Virus record (IMG/VR): IMGVR_UViG_3300027747_000716
Span: 1 to 36,597 of that record
DNA: 36,597 nt
Strand: one strand, 5' to 3'
Origin: a virus
The notes under the pieces are model-generated. The model was not told the DNA's origin and did not search any database. It was given only the letters and a program-made list of their open reading frames with translations. The translations under genes and the position numbers were made by a program. This document shows, piece after piece, positions 22,083-28,960 of this stretch. The number at the start of each line of letters is the position of its first letter. The first letter of the stretch is position 1.

Positions 22083-23827
22083 GGCTCTTCACAAACAAAC
22101 AAAAACGAGCAGTTGAGTTGGTGACAGGCCAAGCCGGTCAAGGCGATCACATCATTCCCTACAGCAAAGGAGGACAGACGAGCGTGGAAAACTGCCAGTT
22201 GATTTCAGGTGAGACTAACTCCAGGAAAGGCTCTTTCTTCTTTAAGCCTCGCCGCTGGCAGGAGGAGTTCTTTCGTCAGTGGGTTGCGCGGACAATCAAT
22301 ACATTCTTGCTGATTGTCATTCCTGGAGGCGGCAAAACAATGGCCGCCCTTGAGGCTGCGCGTCGATGGATGGCAGCAGGATCAGACCGTCGCGTCATCG
22401 TTGTTGTGCCAACGGACAACCTTCGAGAGCAGTGGCAAGAAGAGGCTGTGAAGTTTGGCATTCAACTCCAGACCAAGGAATTCGGCACGAACTTTAAGCA
22501 CGGCTTTCAAGGCGGCGTTGTTTCTTACAGCCTCGTTGCCAGCCAGCCGTTGGTGTTTCGCAAACTGTGCTCTGTAGCGCCGACGATGGTGATCTTTGAT
22601 GAGATTCACCACTGCGGCGAGGAGGCTAGTTTTGGCCGCGGAGTCGGCCAGGCCTTTGAACTCGCGGCTGAGAGACTGCTGCTATCTGGCACAGCATGGA
22701 GGAGCGACGGGACCGCGATCCCGTGGGTTCAATACGATGGCAACGGATTTGCCGTAGCCGATTACTCGTACGACTACCCGCACGCACTTACCGACGACGT
22801 TGTCCGGTTTCTGGTTTTTGACTACTCGCGCGGAACTATTACGCATGACCTGACTGGAGACAGTCAAACTCTGTCCAGCGAAAGCACAGAGGACGACGCC
22901 GCCCGACTGCTACGAAGGCTGCTTGACGCTCGCGGCGAGTTTGTCCGCGAGCAGATACGACAGGCTCACCAAAGGCTACTGGACGTGCGCGCATCTTTCC
23001 CCGACGCCGGGGCTCTGGCTGCCTGCATTGACCAGACGCACGCTGCCATGGTGGCAAATGTGATCCGAGAGGTAACTGGTTGCGAGCCAAGCGTTATTGT
23101 TAGCGACGACAAAGTTGAGAACGATACTGTCCGGTCGTTTCGTGACAGCAAGAAGGAGTGGATCGTAGCGGTTCGCAAGGTAAGCGAAGGCACAGACATC
23201 AAGCGGCTGCAAGTTCTCTGCTACTTAACGAACACAACTGCGGAGCTGTTTTTTCGGCAACTTGTCGGCCGCGTTTCCCGTTATCGAGGCAATGAGGACC
23301 GCGAAGCGTATGTCTATCTGCCCGCCGATCCTCGCTTAATTGCCTGCGCCCAGAACATCGAAAACGCACAGGTGCAGGCGATAAAGAACCAGCGAGATGC
23401 TGATGAGGTCGAGCGGGCTCCGCTGGATCGCCAGACCGGGTCGCTGTTTGATTCTTTCTCAACGGCCCACGACGGGACCGACCTCGTCATGATCGGAAGC
23501 GAGGCTGTGTCAGAGGATGTAGCAAGGCAAATCGCGCAGATCGCAGAGGCCGAGGCAATCCCGATGCAGAAGGTGCTGGCCGTCATGCAGCGGCTTGGCG
23601 TTGGTCGCCAGCAGGCGAGCCCGCAGCCAGTGGCCGTCCGCAGCAAAGAAGAGGTCATGGATGAACTTCGGAAGAAGTGCAATCAGAAGGCTTTTCATTT
23701 GTCTCGGCTTGCCAAGTGCAAGCCAGAGGAAATCAACGGAAGGTTTAAGCGGCACGACGAGATGACAGAGGATCAATTGCGCAGCAAGTTGAAGGTGCTG
23801 CTCGCGGAGATAGCCAAGTATGCATGA
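22079..23827 (+). CDS. HNH nuclease-SF2 helicase fusion protein
   Basis: A 582-residue protein combining two modules. Residues 20-50 form an HNH-type core, GDHIIPYSKGG (D23, H24), SVENCQL (N38) and GETNSRKG (N47, K50), without the usual preceding cysteine pair. Residues 57-420 form a superfamily 2 helicase: Walker A IPGGGKT (81-87), DEIHH (174-178), LSGTAWRSDG (203-211), VSEGTDIKRL (368-377) and QLVGRVSRYRG (394-404). The C-terminal third is charged and helical. The architecture suggests DNA translocation coupled to cutting, in replication, recombination or defence. The GTG 22079 start overlaps the previous stop. Confidence 0.8.
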   Translation: MRLFTNKQKRAVELVTGQAGQGDHIIPYSKGGQTSVENCQLISGETNSRKGSFFFKPRRWQEEFFRQWVARTINTFLLIVIPGGGKTMAALEAARRWMAAGSDRRVIVVVPTDNLREQWQEEAVKFGIQLQTKEFGTNFKHGFQGGVVSYSLVASQPLVFRKLCSVAPTMVIFDEIHHCGEEASFGRGVGQAFELAAERLLLSGTAWRSDGTAIPWVQYDGNGFAVADYSYDYPHALTDDVVRFLVFDYSRGTITHDLTGDSQTLSSESTEDDAARLLRRLLDARGEFVREQIRQAHQRLLDVRASFPDAGALAACIDQTHAAMVANVIREVTGCEPSVIVSDDKVENDTVRSFRDSKKEWIVAVRKVSEGTDIKRLQVLCYLTNTTAELFFRQLVGRVSRYRGNEDREAYVYLPADPRLIACAQNIENAQVQAIKNQRDADEVERAPLDRQTGSLFDSFSTAHDGTDLVMIGSEAVSEDVARQIAQIAEAEAIPMQKVLAVMQRLGVGRQQASPQPVAVRSKEEVMDELRKKCNQKAFHLSRLAKCKPEEINGRFKRHDEMTEDQLRSKLKVLLAEIAKYA

Positions 23828-24398
23828 CCTCAATGAGATTGAGCGCGGCGAGTTGTGCCAGTCAACGATTGAGTCGCTTTACGAGGCGACCGGAGGACTG
23901 CGGCAGTTTCCCGCTTTACTAAAGAAGGTGATTGCTACGCGGGCGTGGGAGCGACGCACCGTCCATGGAAAGGTCGTTGAGCTCTCTAGCCTCCGAGAAC
24001 TGATAACGGCAAAGCCGGTTGGCGGTTGGGGCGAAGACCCGTCGAAGGTCGAGGCTGTAATCCGCGACGATCCCGAGGCGCTGTCTGCTTTTAGAGAGGC
24101 GATGAAGTGCATCAACCAGCATGATTTGCCCGGTGACAATGTAACCGGGCAGCACATCCCGACCGGCAATTCCCGCGCCTACTCGATCACCCGCGTGCAA
24201 CGCGAGTGCGACCCTGAGACGGTGGCCGCCGTCATGTCTGGCGATCTGTCGCCCAACGCTGCGCTGGTAAAGGCTGGCGTGCGGGAGAACCGCCAGGTCT
24301 ACATTCCGCGCGACCCTGCGGCAGCGGTCGAAAAGCTACGGCGGCAGTTCGGCGACGAGTTTGTGCAAGCCATTAAAGAGGCTATTCGTGGCCGGTAA
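23820..24398 (+). CDS. Phage protein of replication region, unknown family
   Basis: A 192-residue protein whose first 120 residues contain helices with LYEATGGLRQFPALLKKVI and a segment around SLRELITAKPVGGWG, and whose last part carries RAYSITRVQREC, GDLSPNAALVKAGVRE and a basic tail. The SPNAALVKAG block resembles a short module found near the C-terminus of phage proteins often adjacent to helicases. ATG 23820 overlaps the helicase stop by 8 bases. Its function is not known; a DNA-binding or helicase-loader-like partner would suit the context. Confidence 0.6.
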   Translation: MHDLNEIERGELCQSTIESLYEATGGLRQFPALLKKVIATRAWERRTVHGKVVELSSLRELITAKPVGGWGEDPSKVEAVIRDDPEALSAFREAMKCINQHDLPGDNVTGQHIPTGNSRAYSITRVQRECDPETVAAVMSGDLSPNAALVKAGVRENRQVYIPRDPAAAVEKLRRQFGDEFVQAIKEAIRGR

Positions 24399-25245
24399 TT
24401 GGATCAAACTCCGACACGACCTCATCGACGCCCCGGAGATCCGGCGGCTCTCGAAGTCGTGCGGCGTCACCCGTGACGACGTGTACGGGAAACTGTTCCG
24501 GCTGTGGTCGTGGTTCGACCGCCACTCGCACCAGGGCCGCGTGGCCGACGAGACGGTCGATCTGGTGGACGAGATCGTGGGGCATTCCGGGTTCGCTGCG
24601 GCGCTTGTCAGCGTCGGGTGGCTGGCCGAGGACCAGGGCGGGATTGTCATCCCGAACTGGGACCGGCACAACTCGGAGACGGCCAAGGAAAGGGCTCTGG
24701 CGGCGGCCAGACAGGACAAACACCGGGGGAAAGACCCCGGTTCGGGTCTGTCACGCTCCGAGCGTGACACGACCGTGACGGCGTGTCACGGTTCGACCGT
24801 CACCAGATTAGAGGAGATTAGAGGAGATAGTCCTCCTCCTCCTCCGCAAGACGCTGCGCTGCCGGAAGGCAGGAAGGCACTCCGTGACGCTTGGGCTGCT
24901 GCGGCCAAGGCTGGCCACGTCCAGCCCTGGAATGCCTCTGGCGTGCCAGACAAGGCCGACGACCGGCTGGCAGAGCCCGGCTGGCTGGACGAGGCGTTAC
25001 GGGCCATTCAGCGGCTCCACAGGTGCCGGTACTTCAGCGACGGCAAGCCGACGCTGATCCAACTCTGCGGCACCGGGTTCGTCGCTCGGGTGCTCGGCGG
25101 CCAATACGACGATCCGAAGCCGAGCAAGGCGGCCCGGCCGGGCCGAGCCGGCGACGAGAAGTTGCCACCACGTGCCTTTGAAGGCGAAGACGCTGCTGCC
25201 TTTGAACGGACCAGAAAAGCACTTGCCACGAAGGCGACAACCTAG
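24388..25245 (+). CDS. Replication initiator-like protein (replisome organiser)
   Basis: A 285-residue protein with the opening NWIKLRHDLIDAPEIRRLSKSCG followed by VYGKLFRLWSWFDRHSHQG, the winged-helix start of phage replisome organisers. Residues 110-160 are a low-complexity linker containing prolines and acidic residues. Residues 160-285 form a second helical domain with ALRDAWAAAAKAGHVQPW and WLDEALRAIQRL. The GTG 24388 start follows AAAGAGG. In lambda-type phages the origin lies inside this gene; here the linker DNA carries the repeat cluster listed separately. Assignment is by pattern, not by a catalytic motif. Confidence 0.75.
   Translation: MAGNWIKLRHDLIDAPEIRRLSKSCGVTRDDVYGKLFRLWSWFDRHSHQGRVADETVDLVDEIVGHSGFAAALVSVGWLAEDQGGIVIPNWDRHNSETAKERALAAARQDKHRGKDPGSGLSRSERDTTVTACHGSTVTRLEEIRGDSPPPPPQDAALPEGRKALRDAWAAAAKAGHVQPWNASGVPDKADDRLAEPGWLDEALRAIQRLHRCRYFSDGKPTLIQLCGTGFVARVLGGQYDDPKPSKAARPGRAGDEKLPPRAFEGEDAAAFERTRKALATKATT
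24723..24829. other. Candidate replication origin inside the initiator gene
   Basis: GTGAC or GTCAC occurs at 24750, 24764, 24775, 24785 and 24799. The first two lie in a 19-base palindrome (24750-24768) with 9-base arms, and the two GTGAC copies are 11 bases apart. CCGGGG (24723-24728) pairs with CCCCGG (24735-24740). A purine-rich direct repeat GATTAGAGGAG follows at about 24806 and 24817. An iteron cluster next to a melting region inside the initiator gene is the layout of lambda-type origins. Confidence 0.45.
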
Positions 25246-25257
25246 TCAGGAGGACAC

Positions 25258-25497
25258 ATGACCACCCCAGCCGAATGCAAACCCGTCCAGCTCACGCCCC
25301 GCCAGGCCGAAGCCGTGGCGTTCATCAAGGCGAACTCACACCTCTACGGCCCGACTGTCCGCGAGATCGCCGCCGCCATGGGCATCGCGTCGGTCAACGG
25401 CGTCCAGGGCCACCTCGCCGCCTTGGAGAAAAAGGGCGTGGTCCGGCGGACGCCCGGCGTCGCCCGTGGAATCGAACTGACGGAGGCGTACCGATGA
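25258..25497 (+). CDS. LexA N-terminal-like DNA-binding protein
   Basis: A 79-residue protein made of the LexA-type winged-helix domain only: QLTPRQAEAVAFIKANSHLYG, then PTVREIAAAMGIASVNGVQGHLAALEKKG and a wing VVRRTPGVARGIEL. There is no peptidase domain, so it would not self-cleave in the SOS response. AGGAGGACAC precedes ATG 25258. It could regulate the phage or compete with host LexA. The assignment is strong for the domain, weak for the regulatory target. Confidence 0.8.
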   Translation: MTTPAECKPVQLTPRQAEAVAFIKANSHLYGPTVREIAAAMGIASVNGVQGHLAALEKKGVVRRTPGVARGIELTEAYR

Positions 25498-25679
25498 GTT
25501 TCGTCCACCTGCCACAACCGCACACTCTCGCCGAGCGTCTACTCGAGCGTGCGTGGGATCTCGCAGACGACGCCGAGCGAGACGACGACGTGAAGCTGCT
25601 CGAGCAGGCGGCACAGATGATCCTCTCGCTGAACCTACGGCTGGCCCACTCGCGTGAGCAGCAGGAGGCGCGGTCGTGA
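25494..25679 (+). CDS. Small helical protein, 61 residues
   Basis: Starts at ATG 25494 overlapping the previous stop as ATGA. After the first ten residues it is almost one amphipathic helix rich in leucine, arginine and aspartate (TLAERLLERAWDLADDAERD, then LLEQAAQMILSLNLRLAHSR). Such proteins often work as small adaptors. It is part of a run of three coupled small genes. No family was recognised. Confidence 0.6.
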   Translation: MSFVHLPQPHTLAERLLERAWDLADDAERDDDVKLLEQAAQMILSLNLRLAHSREQQEARS

Positions 25680-25786
25680 CGCTCTCCACCCTAGTGTTCA
25701 TTTCCGCCGGCCAGCTGTCGCTGGCGCTGACGTTCGCCCTCGGTGTGGCGGTCGGGATCGCATTGTCGAAGCGAGATCACGAGTGA
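25676..25786 (+). CDS. Small single-span membrane protein
   Basis: A 36-residue frame from GTG 25676 to TGA 25784-25786. Residues 5-31 form one hydrophobic segment (TLVFISAGQLSLALTFALGV and following AVGIAL), ending in a short basic tail SKRDHE. GGAGGCG sits just before the start. It overlaps the preceding gene by 4 bases. Single-span small proteins like this can be membrane regulators or holin-like partners, but no role can be shown. Confidence 0.5.
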   Translation: MTLSTLVFISAGQLSLALTFALGVAVGIALSKRDHE

Positions 25787-25796
25787 GGAGGCAAGG

Positions 25797-25997
25797 ATGC
25801 ACCAGCTCACGCTATTCGACGCGGAAGGCTACGCCGTCGAGGCACTTGACGCACCAACCACAACGGACGAACGGCTCTCGGAGGAGTCGTTGGAGTCGTC
25901 GCCGTGGGTCCGTCGCCGCATCGAGCGGCTGGGATACACGGGCAGACTCGTGAAAGGGTGGACGCCGCCAGTGGTGGAGGTTGTGGCCGGTGAATAG
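25797..25997 (+). CDS. Small protein with QLTLF N-terminal motif
   Basis: A 66-residue protein starting at ATG 25797 behind AGGAGG. Its N-terminus MHQLTLFDAEGYAVEAL contains QLTLF at residues 3-7, which fits the QLxLF pattern used by proteins that bind the bacterial sliding clamp. The rest has charged residues, then SSPWVRRRIERLGYTGRLVKGWTPP. If real, it could bring phage factors to the host replication clamp or inhibit it. The match is short and may be chance. Confidence 0.55.
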   Translation: MHQLTLFDAEGYAVEALDAPTTTDERLSEESLESSPWVRRRIERLGYTGRLVKGWTPPVVEVVAGE

Positions 25998-26298
25998 CAC
26001 GCTCATTCCGATCGATGACACGGAGCTGCGGCAGATGCACGGCCGAAGCGTCAGCATCACCGACATCGCCCGGCACTTTGGCTGCTGCACGCAGACGATC
26101 CGCAAACGGATGGACAAGATCGGGATTCTTCGCCGGCATCACGTTGGCACGCCGAAGCGAAAGGATCCAACGCCAGCGGAGATCGAGAAGTTGAAGGCAG
26201 AGTGTTTGGCAAGGAGGCCGCCGGAAATGCAGAGGCCGGATCGGTGGACGCCGCCGCATTTGTTGTGGGACGGGCACGGCTTTCGGGTGCTGGGGTGA
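25990..26298 (+). CDS. Helix-turn-helix protein with DPTPAEI tail motif
   Basis: A 102-residue protein; GTG 25990 is preferred over the longer TTG 25981 because GGAGG lies 9 bases before it. Residues 21-44 (VSITDIARHFGCCTQTIRKRMD) form a classical helix-turn-helix. Residues 59-66 read DPTPAEIE, followed by a helix with LKAECLARR. The gene at 29825 shares this layout of helix-turn-helix plus DPTPAEI, so the two look like related small DNA-binding proteins. The target DNA is unknown. Confidence 0.65.
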   Translation: MNSTLIPIDDTELRQMHGRSVSITDIARHFGCCTQTIRKRMDKIGILRRHHVGTPKRKDPTPAEIEKLKAECLARRPPEMQRPDRWTPPHLLWDGHGFRVLG

Positions 26299-26552
26299 GG
26301 CAAAAGAAACCCGTGACACTAAAACTGATTCTGGCATTTTCTGTCGCGGCGAACGTGGCAGTCGCATATTGCTGGCTTGCCAGCGATGCTACGCATCCGA
26401 CGGTTCCTCGCGCTGTCATTCAGAAAGGCGTCGGGCAGGCGTATTGCCGTCCAGAGAACTCCAACAAAGAAGCAGACTTCACGCTGATGGCAGCGATCAC
26501 TGAAGAGGTTGAGGTGGAGTCGAACCTGTGGCTAACGAGGTGGTGGAGGTGA
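26295..26552 (+). CDS. Small membrane-anchored protein
   Basis: An 85-residue protein starting GTG 26295 with overlap of the previous stop. After a basic start (RQKKPVTL) residues 9-29 form a hydrophobic segment with LKLILAFSVAANVAVAYCWL, so it is a signal anchor with the rest outside or inside the cell. The remaining region is polar and ends in LWLTRWWR. No enzymatic motif is visible. It ends where the intergenic element region begins. Confidence 0.55.
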   Translation: MRQKKPVTLKLILAFSVAANVAVAYCWLASDATHPTVPRAVIQKGVGQAYCRPENSNKEADFTLMAAITEEVEVESNLWLTRWWR

Positions 26553-26573
26553 CTGCCCCAGCAGTGACTTCAC

Positions 26574-26606
26574 CACGCTCCGCTCGCTGCTGAAACGCAC
26601 GAAATG
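26574..26606 (+). pseudogene. Fragment repeating the end of the gene at 27194
   Basis: CACGCTCCGCTCGCTGCTG at 26574-26592 is identical to 27322-27340, and both stretches end in GAAATGA. In the same frame the fragment would encode TLRSLLKRTK before a stop, against TLRSLLERLK in the gene at 27194. No start codon or body for this frame is present here, so it looks like a recombination remnant rather than a gene. Confidence 0.55.
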
Positions 26607-26609
26607 AAC

Positions 26610-26682
26610 CGCCCCACCGCGCGAGGAATCAGCCCTGACAAGGCTGACGGTCGCCACATTAAGCGGCCCTCGCGGTGGGGTG
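26610..26682 (+). ncRNA. Candidate structured RNA with three-way junction
   Basis: The outer stem pairs 26610-26621 with 26671-26682 (12 pairs including one G-U), and continues after a 2-base bulge as AGG (26624-26626) with CCT (26668-26670). Inside lie TCAGCC (26629-26634) with GGCTGA (26642-26647), loop 7 bases, and GTCGC (26650-26654) with GCGGC (26663-26667), loop 8 bases. The ribosome-binding site of the gene at 26701 starts 6 bases later. No terminator T tract follows. An RNA regulator, a cis element of that gene, or a DNA structure such as a replication site would each fit. Confidence 0.45.
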
Positions 26683-26700
26683 CGGCATGGAGGCCGAATG

Positions 26701-26961
26701 ATGCGGTGGTATGAGTTGGTCGCAATGTCCGTGGTGGCGATCGTCGCACTATCAGTGTCGGCAGTCTTCTATCGAAGTGTGTTCCTAGCGACCGCAAGTC
26801 TTGAAAAGTCAATTCGAGGCGTTGAGCAGGCGATCAGGCTCCAGACCGCTCAGCAGTCGTGGCTCGTAGAGCATTACTCTAGGCCTGCGAGACCGCTCTA
26901 CCATTGGCAGAGGCACCGATGCGAGTGGTGTGGGCAGGAGAAACTTGAGGGCGACAAATGA
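26701..26961 (+). CDS. Small membrane protein with CxxC
   Basis: An 86-residue protein. ATG 26701 has the better 7-base spacing from GGAGG at 26689-26693; ATG 26698 is just before it. Residues 6-30 form a transmembrane segment (LVAMSVVAIVALSVSAVFY). The rest is helical with many charged residues and ends with CEWCGQ (74-79), a possible metal or disulphide pair. It lies immediately after the structured element and its translation could depend on it. No family was recognised. Confidence 0.6.
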   Translation: MRWYELVAMSVVAIVALSVSAVFYRSVFLATASLEKSIRGVEQAIRLQTAQQSWLVEHYSRPARPLYHWQRHRCEWCGQEKLEGDK

Positions 26962-27197
26962 ACGACCGAGACACGTTCGCAATCATCCAGCCCGGCGCAG
27001 ACGTGGAGATTGGGCCTGAGCATGATTCACTCTCAGGAACCGTCCTGTGCGTTTCCATACGCGAGAACCGCACTATTCAATATGAGGTCGTGTGGTGGCT
27101 GTCTGGCCGTAATACTGCATGGCTGTCTGAGCATGAGGTTCGACCAAAGAAAGTGTCGGCGAAACACTACATCGGGTTTCACGGAGGCCAACAATGA
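26958..27197 (+). CDS. Small protein with MNDRDTFA head
   Basis: A 79-residue protein whose first eight residues, MNDRDTFA, are the same as those of the next gene, with 22 of 23 bases identical (26958-26980 against 27194-27216). Past that point the protein differs and becomes a beta-rich domain: VEIGPEHDSLSGTVLCVSIR, then YEVVWWLSGRNTAWLSEHEV. It overlaps the preceding gene by 4 bases. It looks like a hybrid made by exchange of the 5' end with the neighbour. Function unknown. Confidence 0.6.
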   Translation: MNDRDTFAIIQPGADVEIGPEHDSLSGTVLCVSIRENRTIQYEVVWWLSGRNTAWLSEHEVRPKKVSAKHYIGFHGGQQ

Positions 27198-27355
27198 ACG
27201 ACCGCGACACGTTCGCCGCAGCGGCGTTGACGGGGTTGCTGGCAAACGGATCAGGGCTTATCGCCGCCAATGGATTAAACCAGTTCAAGTTCGCGTTACC
27301 AGCGAGACACCCTACAGCCGACACGCTCCGCTCGCTGCTGGAGAGGCTGAAATGA
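27194..27355 (+). CDS. Small phage protein of the MNDRDTFAAAAL type
   Basis: A 53-residue frame starting ATG 27194 within the previous stop and ending at TGA 27353-27355, overlapping the next start as ATGA. It opens MNDRDTFAAAALTGLLANG and closes TADTLRSLLERLK, a short protein type common in phages. Its tail is repeated as a fragment at 26574 and its head is shared with the gene at 26958. Its function is unknown. The coupled overlaps on both sides support expression. Confidence 0.62.
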   Translation: MNDRDTFAAAALTGLLANGSGLIAANGLNQFKFALPARHPTADTLRSLLERLK

Positions 27356-27777
27356 GTGAACCCGTAGAACATACCGCAGGCACAGACATCACCGCCCGCC
27401 TCTCCACATGGTGCCACGCTCCGCAGGCGGAGTCGGCCCAAGACCTGATGGACGAGGCGGCGAAGGAGATCGAGCGGCTGCGAGGCTACCGAGACATGGC
27501 AGAGGCAGACCGCGATGTTGCGATGCTAGCGGCAGAGCGGCTTCGGCGAGAGGCGCCATGCCCGTATGTTGTTGGCAAAACGACGCTGTATTGTTCGCTG
27601 CCGAGTGTTTCGCAACGTCCGCAGGCGGGAGAAAGCAACGCCCCAGCGCTCACCGACGAGGAGCGGCGAGTCCTGCGCGACCTGCGAGACAGTTACGCCG
27701 CAGAGGACGATCAGGAGTGCAACCAGATCGCAAAGGTGCTGGACGGGCTGCTGGAGCGAACACGCCCAGACGCTTGA
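27352..27777 (+). CDS. Small phage protein with helical N-terminal half
   Basis: A 141-residue protein. Residues 25-70 contain QDLMDEAAKEIERLRGYRDMAEADRDVAMLAAERL, a strong amphipathic or coiled-coil helix often seen in small phage proteins of unknown role. The C-terminal 45 residues form another helical segment with LTDEERRVLRDLRDSYAAEDD. The last stop is followed by a 60-base gap. ATG 27352 overlaps the previous stop. No catalytic motif was seen. Confidence 0.62.
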   Translation: MSEPVEHTAGTDITARLSTWCHAPQAESAQDLMDEAAKEIERLRGYRDMAEADRDVAMLAAERLRREAPCPYVVGKTTLYCSLPSVSQRPQAGESNAPALTDEERRVLRDLRDSYAAEDDQECNQIAKVLDGLLERTRPDA

Positions 27778-27837
27778 CTCGCTCGCTAGGTTGCCTTCAC
27801 GGACGCAAGATCGTCCGCACTCGAAGGAGCGTTACCC

Positions 27838-28125
27838 ATGCGATGGATCGTACTGGCAATAGCGTTGATGGCAGGCACCGCCCAGGCTCAGACCGTCACG
27901 GTGACGGTGACGACGGCGCAGCAGGACGCAGAGACGATGGCCCGCACTGGCGTCCTGCGGCACTGCGGACGCAACGGCGGACGGCGAGAGGGCATCGGTG
28001 TGGGCTCGACTCCAGAGCAGGCGCTGCGGAACTGCTGCTACTACGGGCGCTATCGCATCGTGGAAAAGGCCGTGGCGTGGTCGCCGGTGCGGCGGGCGTG
28101 GTTTGCGGTCATCAGGTACGAGTGA
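27838..28125 (+). CDS. Small secreted protein with signal peptide
   Basis: A 95-residue protein that begins with a clear signal peptide: MRWIVLAIALMAGTAQA, with an AQA cleavage site after residue 17. The mature part opens with a valine-threonine strand (QTVTVTVTTAQ) and contains three cysteines around LRHCGRN and NCCYYGRY, ending in basic and aromatic residues. AAGGAG sits about 10 bases before ATG 27838. Export from a phage gene suggests a role at the cell envelope, such as superinfection exclusion or lysis help, but this cannot be shown. Confidence 0.65.
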   Translation: MRWIVLAIALMAGTAQAQTVTVTVTTAQQDAETMARTGVLRHCGRNGGRREGIGVGSTPEQALRNCCYYGRYRIVEKAVAWSPVRRAWFAVIRYE

Positions 28126-28448
28126 TGGGCCGCATGTCTCGCCAGAAGGGGAAGCGCGGCGAGCGTGAGGCCGCCGCTGAACTGGGGCAGCTGCTCGACT
28201 GCGACGCCCGGCGTGGCGTGCAGTATCAGGGCGGCCCGGAATCGCCGGATGTCGTTCTTGAAGGCGTCAACGTCCACGTCGAGTGCAAGCGGACGGAAGC
28301 CATCAACGTCTACAAGGCGCTGGAGCAGGCGACGGCGGACGCCGGCCAGAAGGTGCCGATGGTCTGGCACCGCAGGAACGGCAAGCCAAGCGTGGTGATC
28401 GTGGAGACCGCTCGGCTGATGGACTTAGTCAACGAGATTGCGAAATGA
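28125..28448 (+). CDS. Holliday-junction-resolvase-like PDDEXK nuclease
   Basis: A 107-residue protein with the PDDEXK pattern: an early acidic residue in GEREAAAEL (E14), then SPDVVLEG (D42), and VHVECKRT with E53 and K55. The preceding RRGVQYQGG resembles the DNA-contacting turn of archaeal-type resolvases. Such enzymes cut branched DNA during replication and packaging. The ATG 28125 start overlaps the previous stop; an internal ATG 28134 is possible. It fits a phage needing junction resolution. Other nucleases of this fold cannot be excluded. Confidence 0.72.
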   Translation: MGRMSRQKGKRGEREAAAELGQLLDCDARRGVQYQGGPESPDVVLEGVNVHVECKRTEAINVYKALEQATADAGQKVPMVWHRRNGKPSVVIVETARLMDLVNEIAK

Positions 28449-28960
28449 ACGAATCGCTGTATCGGTTTCTGGCGTCGCATTGCCGCGAACGATCGCCCGA
28501 GCGGTATCTGGAGATCGGCACCCGTGACGGAGGATCGTTGACGGTGGTGCTCGAGAACTCGCCGGCACTGCGTCGGATCGTCTGTGCCGACACATGGGGC
28601 GGGCAGTGGGGCGGCTCCGGCCGGGGGTCGCACGATCACATCGAGCAGCTGCTGGCGCTGCGGCTCTACACCGGCAGCGTGCAGTTTCTCGACGGCGACT
28701 CAATGCAGACGATCCCGACGCTCCGCGAGCAGTTCGACTTGGTGCTGGTGGACGGCGACCACTCAGCCGAGGGCGCTCGGGCCGATCTGGAAAACGTCTG
28801 GCCGCTCGTGGCTGCCGGCGGGTGCCTTGCCTTTCACGACATCACGCACCCCGCTCACCCGTACCTTGCCGAGGTGTTTGACGAGTTCGTTTTGAAGCAC
28901 GACGCCCCGCACCATTTCATTCTTGAGCCCTACGGCGTCGGCGTGGCGGTGAAGCCATGA
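28445..28960 (+). CDS. SAM-dependent methyltransferase (class I)
   Basis: A 171-residue protein with class I methyltransferase landmarks: motif I YLEIGTRDGGS (21-31), an acidic residue in RRIVCADTW (D49) for cofactor ribose, and FDLVLVDGDHSAEGAR near 97-110, followed by GGCLAFHDI. The length is small for a DNA methyltransferase with target domain; the DPPY or similar target motif is missing, so a sugar or small-molecule methyltransferase is likely. It overlaps the following glycosyltransferase gene by 4 bases, suggesting they modify the same substrate. Confidence 0.75.
   Translation: MNESLYRFLASHCRERSPERYLEIGTRDGGSLTVVLENSPALRRIVCADTWGGQWGGSGRGSHDHIEQLLALRLYTGSVQFLDGDSMQTIPTLREQFDLVLVDGDHSAEGARADLENVWPLVAAGGCLAFHDITHPAHPYLAEVFDEFVLKHDAPHHFILEPYGVGVAVKP

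Noticed and set aside
26528-26593. Short frame from GTG 26528 overlapping the fragment at 26574
   Set aside because: It has only 21 codons, no dedicated ribosome-binding site and no match to the repeated protein tail.
27890-27918. GTCAC/GTGAC repeats in the signal-peptide gene as a second origin
   Set aside because: They encode an alternating valine-threonine strand, so the repeats are explained by the protein, and no inverted or spaced pattern is present.
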